A program made the translations under genes and the position numbers. 64,000 nt of DNA from Plantactinospora soyae (GTDB lineage: Bacteria > Actinomycetota > Actinomycetes > Mycobacteriales > Micromonosporaceae), in NCBI RefSeq assembly GCF_014874095.1, contig NZ_JADBEB010000001.1, positions 8,432,001 to 8,496,000 of the forward strand, in the 5' to 3' direction. Below the pieces are notes generated by a model that ran no database searches, was not told the origin of the DNA, and saw only the letters and a program-made list of their open reading frames with translations. Shown in pieces: positions 16,439 to 24,882 of this stretch (the stretch's first letter is position 1; every line of letters begins with the position of its first letter).

Positions 16439-17908
16439 GTGCCCCGTTCCCTCCGGATCGCCATCGGCGGCATACACATCGAGTCCAGCACCTTCTCGCC
16501 GCATCTGAGCACCGCCAGCGACTTCGAGGTGACCCGTGGCGATGCGCTGACGGCCCGCTACGCCTGGCTCTCGCCCCTCGCGCCGTGGGCCGCCGAGATC
16601 GAGTGGGTTCCCCTGGTGCACGCCCGGGCCCTGCCCGGCGGCGCGGTCGACGCCGCGGCCTACGACGCCTGGTCGGCGGAGATCCTGGACGGCCTGGCCC
16701 GGGCGGGCACCCTGGACGGCGTCCTGCTGGACATCCACGGCGCGATGAGCGTCGTCGGCCGGGACGACGCCGAGGGTGACCTCGTCACCGCGATCCGATC
16801 GGTGATCGGGCCGGAGCCGTTCGTGTCCGCCGCCATGGACCTGCACGGCAACGTCTCACCCGTGCTGTTCGCCGGCTGCGACCTGCTCACCTGCTACCGC
16901 ACCGCGCCCCACGTCGACGTCTGGGAGACCCGCGAGCGCGCCGCCCGCAACCTGGTGGACGCGCTGCGCCGGGGACAGCGCCCGCACAAGGCCCTGGTGC
17001 ACGTACCGGTCCTGCTGCCGGGCGAGATGACCAGCACCCGGGTCGAGCCGGCCCGCGGACTGTACGGGCGGATCGCCGAGGTCGAGGCCCGGGACGGGGT
17101 CATCGACGTCGCCATCTGGATCGGCTTCGCCTGGGCCGACCAGCCCCGCTGCCGAGGCGCGGTCGTCGCCACCGGCACCGACGCGGCGGCCGCGACCGAG
17201 GCCGCCCGGGAACTCGGCGAACAGTTCTGGGCGGCCCGGGAGGAGTTCACCTTCGTCGCCCCCACCGGCCCGATGGACGAGTGTCTCGACACGGCCCTGG
17301 TCGCGGTCGCGGATCCCGCCCGGCGCCCCTTCTTCATCAGCGACTCCGGCGACAACCCGGGAGCCGGCGGCGCCGACGACGTCACCTTCGCACTGTCCCG
17401 GCTGCTGGCCCGGCCCGAGATCCGGGACGGCTCGGTCCGGGCGGTGTTCGCCTCGCTGGTCGACCCGGAGGCCGTGGCGCAGGTCGCCGACCGGTCACCC
17501 GGCACGCCGGTCGAGGTACCCGTCGGTGGCCGCATCGACCCGCGGGATCCGGGGCCGCTCCCGCTCGCCGGTGTCCTCGAGGCGGTCGCCGAGGACCCCG
17601 ACGGCGGCCGGTGCGTGAGCATCCGCGTCGGGGGGCTCAGCGTGTTCGTCACGTCCCGCCGGATGCAGTACCGGCAGTTGGCCTCGTACGCCCGGTTGGG
17701 TGTCGCGGTCGACGAGGTGGACCTGGTCGTGGTGAAGATCGGCTACCTGGAACCCGAACTCTTCGACGCCGCCGGCGACTGGCTGCTCGCCCTGACCCCG
17801 GGCGGCGTCGACCAGGATCTCGAACGGCTGCCGTACGCGCACCTGGTGCGGCCGATCTTCCCGCTGGACCGTGACTTCGTCGCGGACCTGACCGTGGCGA
17901 CCCGGTGA
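16439..17908 (+). CDS. M81 family metallopeptidase (MlrC-like)
   Basis: 489 aa, cytoplasmic. N-terminal GGIHIESSTFSP (about 10-21), DIHGAMSV and DLHGNVSP (zinc-region His motifs), and SDSGDNPGAGGADDVTF in the C-terminal MlrC domain identify the family first known from microcystin degradation; most members have unknown substrates and probably cleave unusual small or cyclic peptides. Starts at GTG 16439 with GAGGAG upstream, 12 nt after the ROK regulator, and overlaps the following ROK kinase by GTGA. With the divergent Dpp importer it suggests uptake and intracellular hydrolysis of a peptide, perhaps sugar-linked. A separate small-molecule role cannot be excluded. Confidence 0.9.
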   Translation: MPRSLRIAIGGIHIESSTFSPHLSTASDFEVTRGDALTARYAWLSPLAPWAAEIEWVPLVHARALPGGAVDAAAYDAWSAEILDGLARAGTLDGVLLDIHGAMSVVGRDDAEGDLVTAIRSVIGPEPFVSAAMDLHGNVSPVLFAGCDLLTCYRTAPHVDVWETRERAARNLVDALRRGQRPHKALVHVPVLLPGEMTSTRVEPARGLYGRIAEVEARDGVIDVAIWIGFAWADQPRCRGAVVATGTDAAAATEAARELGEQFWAAREEFTFVAPTGPMDECLDTALVAVADPARRPFFISDSGDNPGAGGADDVTFALSRLLARPEIRDGSVRAVFASLVDPEAVAQVADRSPGTPVEVPVGGRIDPRDPGPLPLAGVLEAVAEDPDGGRCVSIRVGGLSVFVTSRRMQYRQLASYARLGVAVDEVDLVVVKIGYLEPELFDAAGDWLLALTPGGVDQDLERLPYAHLVRPIFPLDRDFVADLTVATR

Positions 17909-18897
17909 CCGCTCCGACCCGGTCCGGCGGGCCGATCTCGACGGGCTGCGTACTCGCCGTCGACGTCGGCGGGACCACCATGAAGGGCTCGCTGTTCGAC
18001 GAGGACGGCCGGATCCGGCACACGGTGGTCGTACCTTCGCGGGCGGACGCGGACCGCGATCCGGTGGACGCGGTACGGGCCCTGTGCCGCCGGCTCCGGG
18101 ACGACGCGCTCGCCCTCGACGCCCCGCCCGTCGGGATCGCGGTGGTGACCCCGGGCATCGTCGACGAGGCCGCCGGGATCGTGCGGTACGCCTCGAACAT
18201 CAGGTTCCGCGACGTGCCGCTGCGGGCACTGGTCCGCGACGACCTCGGACTGCCGGTCGCGATCGGGCACGACGCCCGGGCGGCCGGCGTCGCCGAGGCG
18301 GTGGCGGGGGCCGCCCGTGGGTTGGACAACTTCCTGCTCCTACCGCTGGGCACCGGCATCGCCGCCACCGTGGTGGTGCACGGCGAACCCGTGCCCGGTG
18401 CGACCTCGTCGGCCGGCGAGGTCGGCCACATGCCGGTGTACCCCGGCGGGGAACCCTGTCCCTGCGGGCAACGGGGCTGCCTCGAGGTGTACGCCTCCGC
18501 CGGTGGGCTGGCCCGGCGCTACGCCCGGCTCGGCGGCACCCCGGAACTGGACAGTCGGGCGATCGCCGCGGCCACCGCCACCGATCCGCTGGCCCGGTCC
18601 GTCTGGGACACCGCCACGCACGCCCTGGGGACCGCGCTGGCCACCCTCACCCTGACCCTCGACCCGGCCCGCATCGTGCTCGGCGGTGGACTCGCCGAAG
18701 CCGGCCCGCAACTCTTCGACCCGGTGCGCGACGCGCTGCGCTCGGCGCTGGCCTGGCGGGCCGCGCCCGAGGTGCTTCCGTCCGCCTTCGGAGCCGTGGC
18801 CGCGCAGGTGGGCGCCGCCGTCCTGGCCCGACGCGCGGCGGGGCTGGCCGTACCCGAGGGTTGGGCCGCGCCCGTCTCCGAACCCGTCGCCGGCTGA
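17905..18897 (+). CDS. ROK family sugar kinase (glucokinase-like)
   Basis: 330 aa ROK kinase without a HTH domain. The ATP phosphate-binding loop DVGGTTMKGSL (20-30), catalytic-Asp region IGHDARAAG, zinc site CPCGQRGCLE and sugar site GEVGHMP are all present, so it is probably an active ATP:hexose or N-acyl-hexosamine kinase. Translationally coupled (GTGA) to the M81 peptidase. In this context the substrate could be a sugar released from an imported glycopeptide, for example an amino sugar; plain glucose kinase activity is the alternative. Confidence 0.88.
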   Translation: MTAPTRSGGPISTGCVLAVDVGGTTMKGSLFDEDGRIRHTVVVPSRADADRDPVDAVRALCRRLRDDALALDAPPVGIAVVTPGIVDEAAGIVRYASNIRFRDVPLRALVRDDLGLPVAIGHDARAAGVAEAVAGAARGLDNFLLLPLGTGIAATVVVHGEPVPGATSSAGEVGHMPVYPGGEPCPCGQRGCLEVYASAGGLARRYARLGGTPELDSRAIAAATATDPLARSVWDTATHALGTALATLTLTLDPARIVLGGGLAEAGPQLFDPVRDALRSALAWRAAPEVLPSAFGAVAAQVGAAVLARRAAGLAVPEGWAAPVSEPVAG

Positions 18898-18965
18898 GTC
18901 GGGGCGTCGCCGGCCGGGCCGGGTCACCGAGATCGCCGCCCGGGCCGTGCGTAGGCTTGCCGGTT

Positions 18966-19763
18966 GTGCTGATCCTGCTGCCTCCCTCGGAGGGAAAGAC
19001 CGCGCCCCGGTCCGGCCGCCCGGTGGACCTGGACTCGCTGAGCCAGGGTGCGTTGACCCCGGCCCGGGAACGGGTCGTGGACGCGCTGGTCGCGCTCTGT
19101 TCGGGCGGGGACCGGGAGCGGGCCCGGGGCGTGCTTGGGCTGGGCCCGGGGCAGGACGAGGAACTGGATATCAACGCGGGTCTGCGCACCGCTCCGACGG
19201 GGCCCGCCGCCAAGATCTACACCGGGGTGCTCTACGACGCGCTGGGCCTCAACACCCTGACCGGCGCCGCCCGGGCCCGGGTCCGGCGCTCCGCCCTGAT
19301 CTTCTCCGGGCTCTGGGGAGCGATCCGGGTCGACGACCGCATTCCGGCGTACCGCTGTGCGATCGGGGTCAACCTGCCCGGGGTGGGCGGGCTGGGATCG
19401 TACTGGCGGAAGCTGCTGGAGCCGGTGCTCGCCGAGGCCGTCGACGCCGGGCCGGTCCTCGACCTCCGCTCCAGCGGGTACGCGGCGACGTGGCGCCCCA
19501 CCGGTCGGCTGGCCGAGCGGACGGTGGCCGTACGGGTGCTGCACGAGCAGGTGGTGAACGGCGAGACCCGGCGTTCCGTGGTCAGTCACTTCAACAAGGC
19601 GACGAAGGGGCGACTGGTCCGGGACCTGATGCTGGCCGGAGCGGCACCCCGCTCCCCCGGCCGGCTGGTCGAGGCGCTGCGCGACCTGAAGTACACCGTC
19701 GAGGAGCAGCCGTCCGCCGCCGGCCGACCGCGTCAGCTCGACATGGTCGTCGCCGAACTCTAG
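18966..19763 (+). CDS. yaaA: peroxide stress protein YaaA (UPF0246)
   Basis: 265 aa. Starts VLILLPPSEGK at GTG 18966, the invariant N-terminus of the family. Other conserved blocks are KIYTGVLYDAL, FSGLWGAIR, and the C-terminal SHFNKATKG near residue 210. YaaA binds DNA through a helix-hairpin-helix-like fold and lowers damage from hydrogen peroxide by limiting free iron (known for E. coli). Appears monocistronic, 68 nt after the ROK kinase. No strong ribosome-binding site is visible, but the start is fixed by homology. Confidence 0.9.
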   Translation: MLILLPPSEGKTAPRSGRPVDLDSLSQGALTPARERVVDALVALCSGGDRERARGVLGLGPGQDEELDINAGLRTAPTGPAAKIYTGVLYDALGLNTLTGAARARVRRSALIFSGLWGAIRVDDRIPAYRCAIGVNLPGVGGLGSYWRKLLEPVLAEAVDAGPVLDLRSSGYAATWRPTGRLAERTVAVRVLHEQVVNGETRRSVVSHFNKATKGRLVRDLMLAGAAPRSPGRLVEALRDLKYTVEEQPSAAGRPRQLDMVVAEL

Positions 19764-19815
19764 GACGACGGAAGTCGAGCACGGTGGGCACGACGGCGGA
19801 GGTCCGGGCCTCGCC

Positions 19816-20139
19816 TCAGTGGGCCAGCGCCTTCTCCAGTTGGGCCTTGCTCATGGTCGAGCGGCCCTTGATGTTCCGCTTCTTGGCCTCGTTGTAGAGC
19901 TGCGCCCTGGTGCGGCCCTGCGCACCCGTGTGGGACCGCTTGCCGCCCCGGTGTCCGGACGAGACGTCCTTGATCGACAGGTTGCTGGCCGTCTTCGCCT
20001 CGCCGGAGCGCGCACGTTCCTTGTTGACGGTACGCGCGGCGATCTCCTCGGCGCGCTCGGTGGACTCGCCGCGCTTCTTCGCACTGGCCTTGATGTGCTT
20101 GTACTGCCGTTCCCTCTTCGGGCTGGACCCTGCCGGCAT
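19816..20139 (-). CDS. small basic Rho_N-like protein ('plasmid stabilization' family)
   Basis: 107 aa, very Lys/Arg-rich. Begins MPAGSSPKRERQYKHIK and ends in a Rho-termination-factor N-terminal-like motif (RAQLYNEAKKRNIKGRSTMSKAQLEKAL), a fold that binds nucleic acid. Actinobacterial homologues are often named plasmid stabilization protein, without proof of that role. It lies 38 nt downstream of the SDR gene in the same direction, with AGGAG before ATG 20139. A small nucleic-acid-binding or stress protein is the safest reading. Confidence 0.8.
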   Translation of the reverse strand: MPAGSSPKRERQYKHIKASAKKRGESTERAEEIAARTVNKERARSGEAKTASNLSIKDVSSGHRGGKRSHTGAQGRTRAQLYNEAKKRNIKGRSTMSKAQLEKALAH

Positions 20140-20177
20140 GACCGGCTCCTTTCTCCTCGGGGGGTCGTGACGACGGA

Positions 20178-21026
20178 TCAGAGGATGGGCTTGCCGCCGG
20201 TCACCGGGATCATCGCGCCGGAGATGTAGCTGGCCTCGTCCGAGGCGAGCAGGACGTACGCGGGTGCGACCTCTTTCGGCTGGCCGGGGCGGCCCAGCGG
20301 AGTGTTCCTGCCGAACTTCTCGACGTGCTCCGGCGGCATGGTGGACGGGATCAGCGGGGTCCAGATCGGGCCGGGCGCGACGCTGTTGACCCGGATGCCC
20401 CGGTCGCCGAGCAGTTGGGCGAGGCCGGCGGTGAAGTTCGCGATCGCGCCCTTGGTGGTCGCGTACGGCAACAGCGTCGGGCGGGGCATGTCGGAGTTGA
20501 TGGAACTGGTGTTGATGATCGACGCCCCGGCGCCGAGATGCGGCAGTGCCGCCTGTACGAGCCGGAACATCGCCGTGATGTTGATGTCGAAGGTGCGCTG
20601 CCACTCCTCGTCGCTGATCTCTTCGACGGTCTCGTGCGTCATCTGGTACGCGGCGTTGTTCACGAGTACGTCGATCCGACCGAACTCCTCGACCGCCCGG
20701 TCCACGATCGTCCGGCACATCGCCGCGTCGCCCACGTCTCCCGGCACCAGGACGGCCTGTCGACCCGCCTCCTCGACGAGCTTGGCGGTCTCCCGGGCGT
20801 CGTCGTGCTCGTTCAGGTACGAGATCAACACGTCGGCGCCCTCGCGGGCGAACGAGATGGCCACCGCCCGGCCGATACCGCTGTCGCCCCCGGTGATCAC
20901 GGCCTTCTTGCCCGCCAGGCGTCCGGAACCCCGGTAGGACTCCTCGCCGTGGTCGGGTTTGTGCCGCATCGCGCCCAGGGTGCCGGGTGGTTGCTGTGCC
21001 GGCTCGGACTGCTGGGTGTCGGCCAT
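20178..21026 (-). CDS. SDR family oxidoreductase (YghA/general-stress type)
   Basis: 282 aa classical short-chain dehydrogenase with the extended N-terminus of the YghA/YhdF subgroup. Cofactor loop TGGDSGIG (45-52), NNAA (123-126), catalytic Ser about 174-175, Tyr188 and Lys192 (YATTK). It reduces or oxidises a small alcohol or aldehyde with NAD(P)H; the subgroup is linked to general stress. ATG 21026 follows AAGGAG. Probably co-transcribed with the small Rho_N-like gene downstream. Confidence 0.9.
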   Translation of the reverse strand: MADTQQSEPAQQPPGTLGAMRHKPDHGEESYRGSGRLAGKKAVITGGDSGIGRAVAISFAREGADVLISYLNEHDDARETAKLVEEAGRQAVLVPGDVGDAAMCRTIVDRAVEEFGRIDVLVNNAAYQMTHETVEEISDEEWQRTFDINITAMFRLVQAALPHLGAGASIINTSSINSDMPRPTLLPYATTKGAIANFTAGLAQLLGDRGIRVNSVAPGPIWTPLIPSTMPPEHVEKFGRNTPLGRPGQPKEVAPAYVLLASDEASYISGAMIPVTGGKPIL

Positions 21027-21210
21027 CGGGCTGCTCCTTCCCGCCGGGTGCTGGCGCCTCGCCGCAGGTGCGCCGTCGCGATCCCGTGGACGGACCGGCG
21101 AGCACGAGCACCCGGAGTATCTCCACCTTGGCCGCAGAACGGCCCGGTACGGGCCAAACTGCCCGGGCCCGATGGCCGCTAAACCCGGCCCCGCGCGACC
21201 GGAAGCCGGG

Positions 21211-21744
21211 TCAGGGAACGAACTGGTCGGCGGGGGGATCCAGGACGTCCCGCACCGCGACACAGGGATCCGTGCCGGGTGCGGCGGCGTGGATCGCCTC
21301 CGCCGCGCGGCCCGCGGCGTCCCGGAACGCGCCCTGCTGGTCCTCGGGAAGCCCGGCGAGCACGTGCTGCTCGGCGAGCCCGACCCGGCGTTCGGCGTCC
21401 GCCAGCACCGCGCGTCCCCGCTCGGTGGCGACGACCCGCCGGGCCCGCCGGTCGCGGGGATCCAACTGCCGCTCGATCAGGCCGGCGGACTCCAGGTCGT
21501 CGATGAGGTAGGTGAGCACGCTCCGGTCGATCGCCAGCCGGGTCGCGAGGGCGCCCTGGGTCGGCACCTCGTCGTGTACGACCACGGTGAGGATGTGGTA
21601 GCCCCGGCTGCCGTGCGGCAGGTCCCGGAGCGTCTCCTCGACGCGTTCGTGCCAGCGGCGCAGCACCATCCCGAGCGACCAGCCGAGATTCGTGGCCGAC
21701 CGGCGGGCCTCCGGGAGGGCGGCGTCATCTCCATCGGCGGACAT
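21211..21744 (-). CDS. MarR family transcriptional regulator
   Basis: 177 aa. The winged HTH is at about 58-110 (TQGALATRLAIDRSVLTYLIDDLESAGLIERQ then DPRDRRARRVVATERG, the wing and recognition segment). Divergent from the LLM/FAD fusion gene; the 109-nt gap carries repeated TTGGCC elements, likely its operators, so it probably represses that enzyme until a phenolic or similar ligand binds. Ends 184 nt beyond the SDR start. Confidence 0.9.
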   Translation of the reverse strand: MSADGDDAALPEARRSATNLGWSLGMVLRRWHERVEETLRDLPHGSRGYHILTVVVHDEVPTQGALATRLAIDRSVLTYLIDDLESAGLIERQLDPRDRRARRVVATERGRAVLADAERRVGLAEQHVLAGLPEDQQGAFRDAAGRAAEAIHAAAPGTDPCVAVRDVLDPPADQFVP

Positions 21745-21783
21745 ACCCCGAGCCTAGCAGTGGTCTGTTGGCCACCATATGAG

Positions 21784-21813
21784 TTGGCCGACAAAAGATT
21801 TGCTGGCTAGACT
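21784..21813 (+). promoter_or_regulatory. promoter of the LLM/FAD fusion gene
   Basis: TTGGCC (-35, 21784-21789), 18 nt, TAGACT (-10, 21808-21813). A second TTGGCC lies 17 nt upstream, at 21767-21772 (a direct repeat), and GCCAAC follows downstream near 21822, giving dyad half-sites that the adjacent MarR protein could use. Confidence 0.45.
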
Positions 21814-21853
21814 TCTTGTTGCGCCAACTATCACCGTGGGCAAGGAGAGGGCA

Positions 21854-24178
21854 ATGCCCGATTACGGCCATGAGCTCCTGTTCGGCACGTTCCTCACGCC
21901 GAGCGCGAACGATCCGGACCGGGTCGTGGCGCTGGCCGAGCTGACCGAGTCGGCGGGACTGGACCTGGCCACCTTCCAGGACCACCCCTACAACCCGGAC
22001 TTCCTCGACACCTGGACCCTGCTCAGTTGGGTCGCCGCCCGCACCGAGCGGCTCCGCGTCTCGGCGAACGTGCTGAACCTGCCGCTGCGCCCACCTGCCG
22101 TACTGGCCCGCGCGACGGCGAGCCTGGATCTGCTCTCCAACGGACGGTTCGAACTCGGGCTCGGCGCCGGAGCGTTCTGGGACGCCATCGAGGGCATGGG
22201 CGGAGGCCGGCTGTCCGCCGGGGACAGCGTGGCGGCGCTGAGCGAGGCGATCGACGTCCTGCGCGGCGGCTGGGACACCTCCACCCGAGGACCGCTGCGA
22301 CTGCGGGGCGACCACCATCGCGTACCGGGAATGCGCCGTGGCCCGGCGCCGGCACACGACATCGGCATCTGGCTGGGGGCGTACAAGCCGCGGATGCTGG
22401 CGCTGACCGGCCGCAAGGCCGACGGCTGGCTGCCGACCCTGGAATATCTGAAGTCCCCGGACCGGGTCACGGCGAACCGCCTCATCGACGAGGCGGCGAC
22501 CTCGGCGGGACGGGACCCACGGCAGATCCGGCGGCTGCTCAACCTCTTCCAGGTCGACTTCTCCGCCACCGACGGCGGGGTCCTGCGGGGAACGCCCGCG
22601 CAGTGGGTCGATCAACTGCTCCCACTCGTCCTCGACGAGGGGTTCAGCGCCTTCATCATCGGCCGGGACGACCCGCGCCTCATCCAGACCTTCGGCCACG
22701 AGGTCGCCCCCGCGCTGCGCGAGGCCGTCACGAAGGAGCGTACGACGACCGCCGCTGCGACCGGGCCGACCGTTGCCCTGGCCCGACACCGACCCGGCGT
22801 CGACCGCGCCGCGCTTCCCGCTTCGCTGGCCAACGGGGCGGTCGAACCGGGCGACCCCGAGTACGAGCGGGTCCGGCACAGCTACAGCCGCCAGGGTTCA
22901 CCGGCGGTCGTGATCCGTCCCCGCGACGCCGCCGAGGTGATCGACGCGGTGACGTACGCGCGCACCCAGGACGTACCCCTCTCGGTACGCAGCGGCGGCC
23001 ACGGCATCAGCGGCCGGTCGACCAACGACGGCGGCATCGTGCTCGACCTGTCGAGGATGAACCGGGTCGAGGTGCTCGACCGGGCGACCCGACGGATCCG
23101 CCTCGAACCCGGCGCCCGCTGGGGTGAGGTCGCCCAGCGGCTCGCCCGCGACGGCCTCGCGATGAGCTCCGGGGACTACGGCGACGTCGGCGTCGGCGGG
23201 CTCGCCACCACCGCCGGGATCGGCTTCCTGGTCCGCCGGTTCGGCCTGACCATCGACCACGTCGTGGCCGCCGAGATCGTGCTCGCTGACGGCACCCTGG
23301 TACGCGCCGACGGCGAGCACCACGCCGACCTGTTCTGGGCGATCCGGGGCGCCGGCGGCAACTTCGGTGTCGTCACCGCCCTGGAACTGGAGGCGTACGA
23401 GGTCGGCAACGTCGTCCACGCCCAACTCGCCGTCGACGCGACCCGGGTCGCCGAGCTGCTCCGCCGCTGGGGCCGGCTGGTCGAGGACGCGCCACGGGAA
23501 CTCACCAGCTTCCTCGCGCTCTTTCCCGGCCGCCGGCAGAACCCGCCGATGGCCCAGGTCACCCTGGTCTACGCCGGAGACGACATCGAGGCGGCCGAGA
23601 ACGCGCTGACCCCGTTCCTGGAGATCGGCCCGATCCTCGACCAGCAGGCGCAACTGGTGCCGTACCCGGCGATCGTCGCCCCGGCGCACAACCGGCACCA
23701 CGGCCAGGGCCTGGCCGACGTCCACAGCGGCCTGCTGCGGCACGTCACCCCGGAGGCGGCCGACTCCGTCGAGACGATGATCCGTTCCGGTGACGTACTG
23801 GTCATGCAGTTCCGCTCGGTCGGCGGCGCCGTCAACGACGTGCACCGGGACGCGACGGCGTATCCGCACCGGACCCAGAACTTCTCGGTGCTCGCCGCCA
23901 CCGTGCCGGATCGCCGGGCCCGGCTCGACAAGCTCTGGTCCGACCTGTCCGGGCACCTCGACGGGATGTACCTGAGCTTCGAGAGCGACACCCATCCGGC
24001 TCGGCTGCTCGACGCCTTTCCCGAGCCCACCCTCGGCCGGCTCCGTCGGCTCAAGGCCGCGTACGACCCCGACAACGTCTTCGACCGCAACTTCCCGATC
24101 CCCCCGGCGACCGGCACGGACCCGGACGAGGACGCCGACCGCGCCGGAGAGCCCCGTCGGGCGGTGGTGGTTGAATGA
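21854..24178 (+). CDS. fusion of LLM flavin-dependent oxidoreductase and FAD-linked (berberine-bridge-type) oxidase
   Basis: 774 aa, two enzymes in one chain. Residues about 1-300 are a luciferase-like (LLM) FMN/F420 oxidoreductase (LPLRPPAVLARATASLD, FELGLGAGAFWD). About 330-774 is a PCMH-type FAD-binding oxidase with a BBE tail (YDPDNVFDRNFP). His383 in SGGHG is the expected 8-alpha-histidyl FAD anchor. The Cys that makes the second FAD bond in bicovalent members is absent (SGDYGDVGVGGL), so monocovalent flavin is predicted. ATG 21854 follows AAGGAGAG. Divergent from MarR. Could oxidise and then hydroxylate an aromatic, sugar or antibiotic-like substrate; the actual one is unknown. Confidence 0.88.
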   Translation: MPDYGHELLFGTFLTPSANDPDRVVALAELTESAGLDLATFQDHPYNPDFLDTWTLLSWVAARTERLRVSANVLNLPLRPPAVLARATASLDLLSNGRFELGLGAGAFWDAIEGMGGGRLSAGDSVAALSEAIDVLRGGWDTSTRGPLRLRGDHHRVPGMRRGPAPAHDIGIWLGAYKPRMLALTGRKADGWLPTLEYLKSPDRVTANRLIDEAATSAGRDPRQIRRLLNLFQVDFSATDGGVLRGTPAQWVDQLLPLVLDEGFSAFIIGRDDPRLIQTFGHEVAPALREAVTKERTTTAAATGPTVALARHRPGVDRAALPASLANGAVEPGDPEYERVRHSYSRQGSPAVVIRPRDAAEVIDAVTYARTQDVPLSVRSGGHGISGRSTNDGGIVLDLSRMNRVEVLDRATRRIRLEPGARWGEVAQRLARDGLAMSSGDYGDVGVGGLATTAGIGFLVRRFGLTIDHVVAAEIVLADGTLVRADGEHHADLFWAIRGAGGNFGVVTALELEAYEVGNVVHAQLAVDATRVAELLRRWGRLVEDAPRELTSFLALFPGRRQNPPMAQVTLVYAGDDIEAAENALTPFLEIGPILDQQAQLVPYPAIVAPAHNRHHGQGLADVHSGLLRHVTPEAADSVETMIRSGDVLVMQFRSVGGAVNDVHRDATAYPHRTQNFSVLAATVPDRRARLDKLWSDLSGHLDGMYLSFESDTHPARLLDAFPEPTLGRLRRLKAAYDPDNVFDRNFPIPPATGTDPDEDADRAGEPRRAVVVE

Positions 24179-24212
24179 CCGCCTCTGACCACGCCACCGC
24201 TGGGGAGAAGCC

Positions 24213-24761
24213 GTGACCCTGACGAGTCGTCTCGCCCGCCGGGCGGACCTGCCCACCCTGCTGCCCCTGATCGCGGCCGCGATCGCGGAGTTGCAGAAGG
24301 GGTTCCTCGACGACGCGCAGATCGAGTCGAGCCGGTCGATCATGGGCATCGACACCCAGCTCATCGACGACGGGACCTACTTCGTGGTCGAGTTGGACGG
24401 GCAGATCGTGGGCTGCGGCGGTTGGAGTCGACGGGCCACCCTCTACGGCGGCGACCACTCCCAGGGCCGGGACCCGGCGCTGCTGGATCCAGCCCGGAAC
24501 CCCGCCAAGGTCCGGGCGATGTACACCGATCCCCGGTTCGCCCGACGGGGCGTCGGTCGGTTGATCCTCTCGCTCTGTGAGGCCGCCGCCGCTGCCGAGG
24601 GGTTCGGCGCGCTCGAACTCATGGCCACGCTGTCGGGCCGGCCGCTGTACGAGGTCGCCGGGTTCGTACCGATCGAGCAGGTCGAGGACCCGGCCGGCGG
24701 TACGCCCGTACGACTGGTCCGGATGCGCAAGCCGATCTCCGCTCCGGTCGCCCACAAGTAA
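24213..24761 (+). CDS. GNAT family N-acetyltransferase
   Basis: 182 aa. The acetyl-CoA loop RRGVGR is at about 111-116, following DPRFA, and the fold elements GQIVGCGGWS and RPLYEVAGFVPIE are typical. It transfers an acetyl group from acetyl-CoA to an amine; target unknown. Starts at GTG 24213 after GGGGAGAA, 34 nt past the LLM/FAD fusion, and so is probably in the same transcript. Confidence 0.88.
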   Translation: MTLTSRLARRADLPTLLPLIAAAIAELQKGFLDDAQIESSRSIMGIDTQLIDDGTYFVVELDGQIVGCGGWSRRATLYGGDHSQGRDPALLDPARNPAKVRAMYTDPRFARRGVGRLILSLCEAAAAAEGFGALELMATLSGRPLYEVAGFVPIEQVEDPAGGTPVRLVRMRKPISAPVAHK

Positions 24762-24832
24762 AGATCTCCGTCGATTTTTCTCTCCAGCAGAATCATTGGC
24801 GGATGTCGTTCTGTGTGGCGGGCATCTCTCCC

Positions 24833-24838
24833 TATAGT
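24833..24838 (+). promoter_or_regulatory. -10 element of the gentisate operon
   Basis: TATAGT about 45 nt before the dioxygenase start, with only a weak -35 (TTCTGT, 24809-24814, 18-nt spacing). The poor -35 suggests activation. The flanking DNA (24770-24840) is locally A+T-rich. Confidence 0.4.
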
Positions 24839-24882
24839 CGTCGCAAGCGCGCCGGCACCGGACCCACGGGAGAGGACCGACC

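Noticed and set aside
15281-18897. Reading both ROK proteins as kinases
   Set aside because: The first has an N-terminal winged HTH and a divergent operator, so it is a regulator; only the second lacks a HTH.
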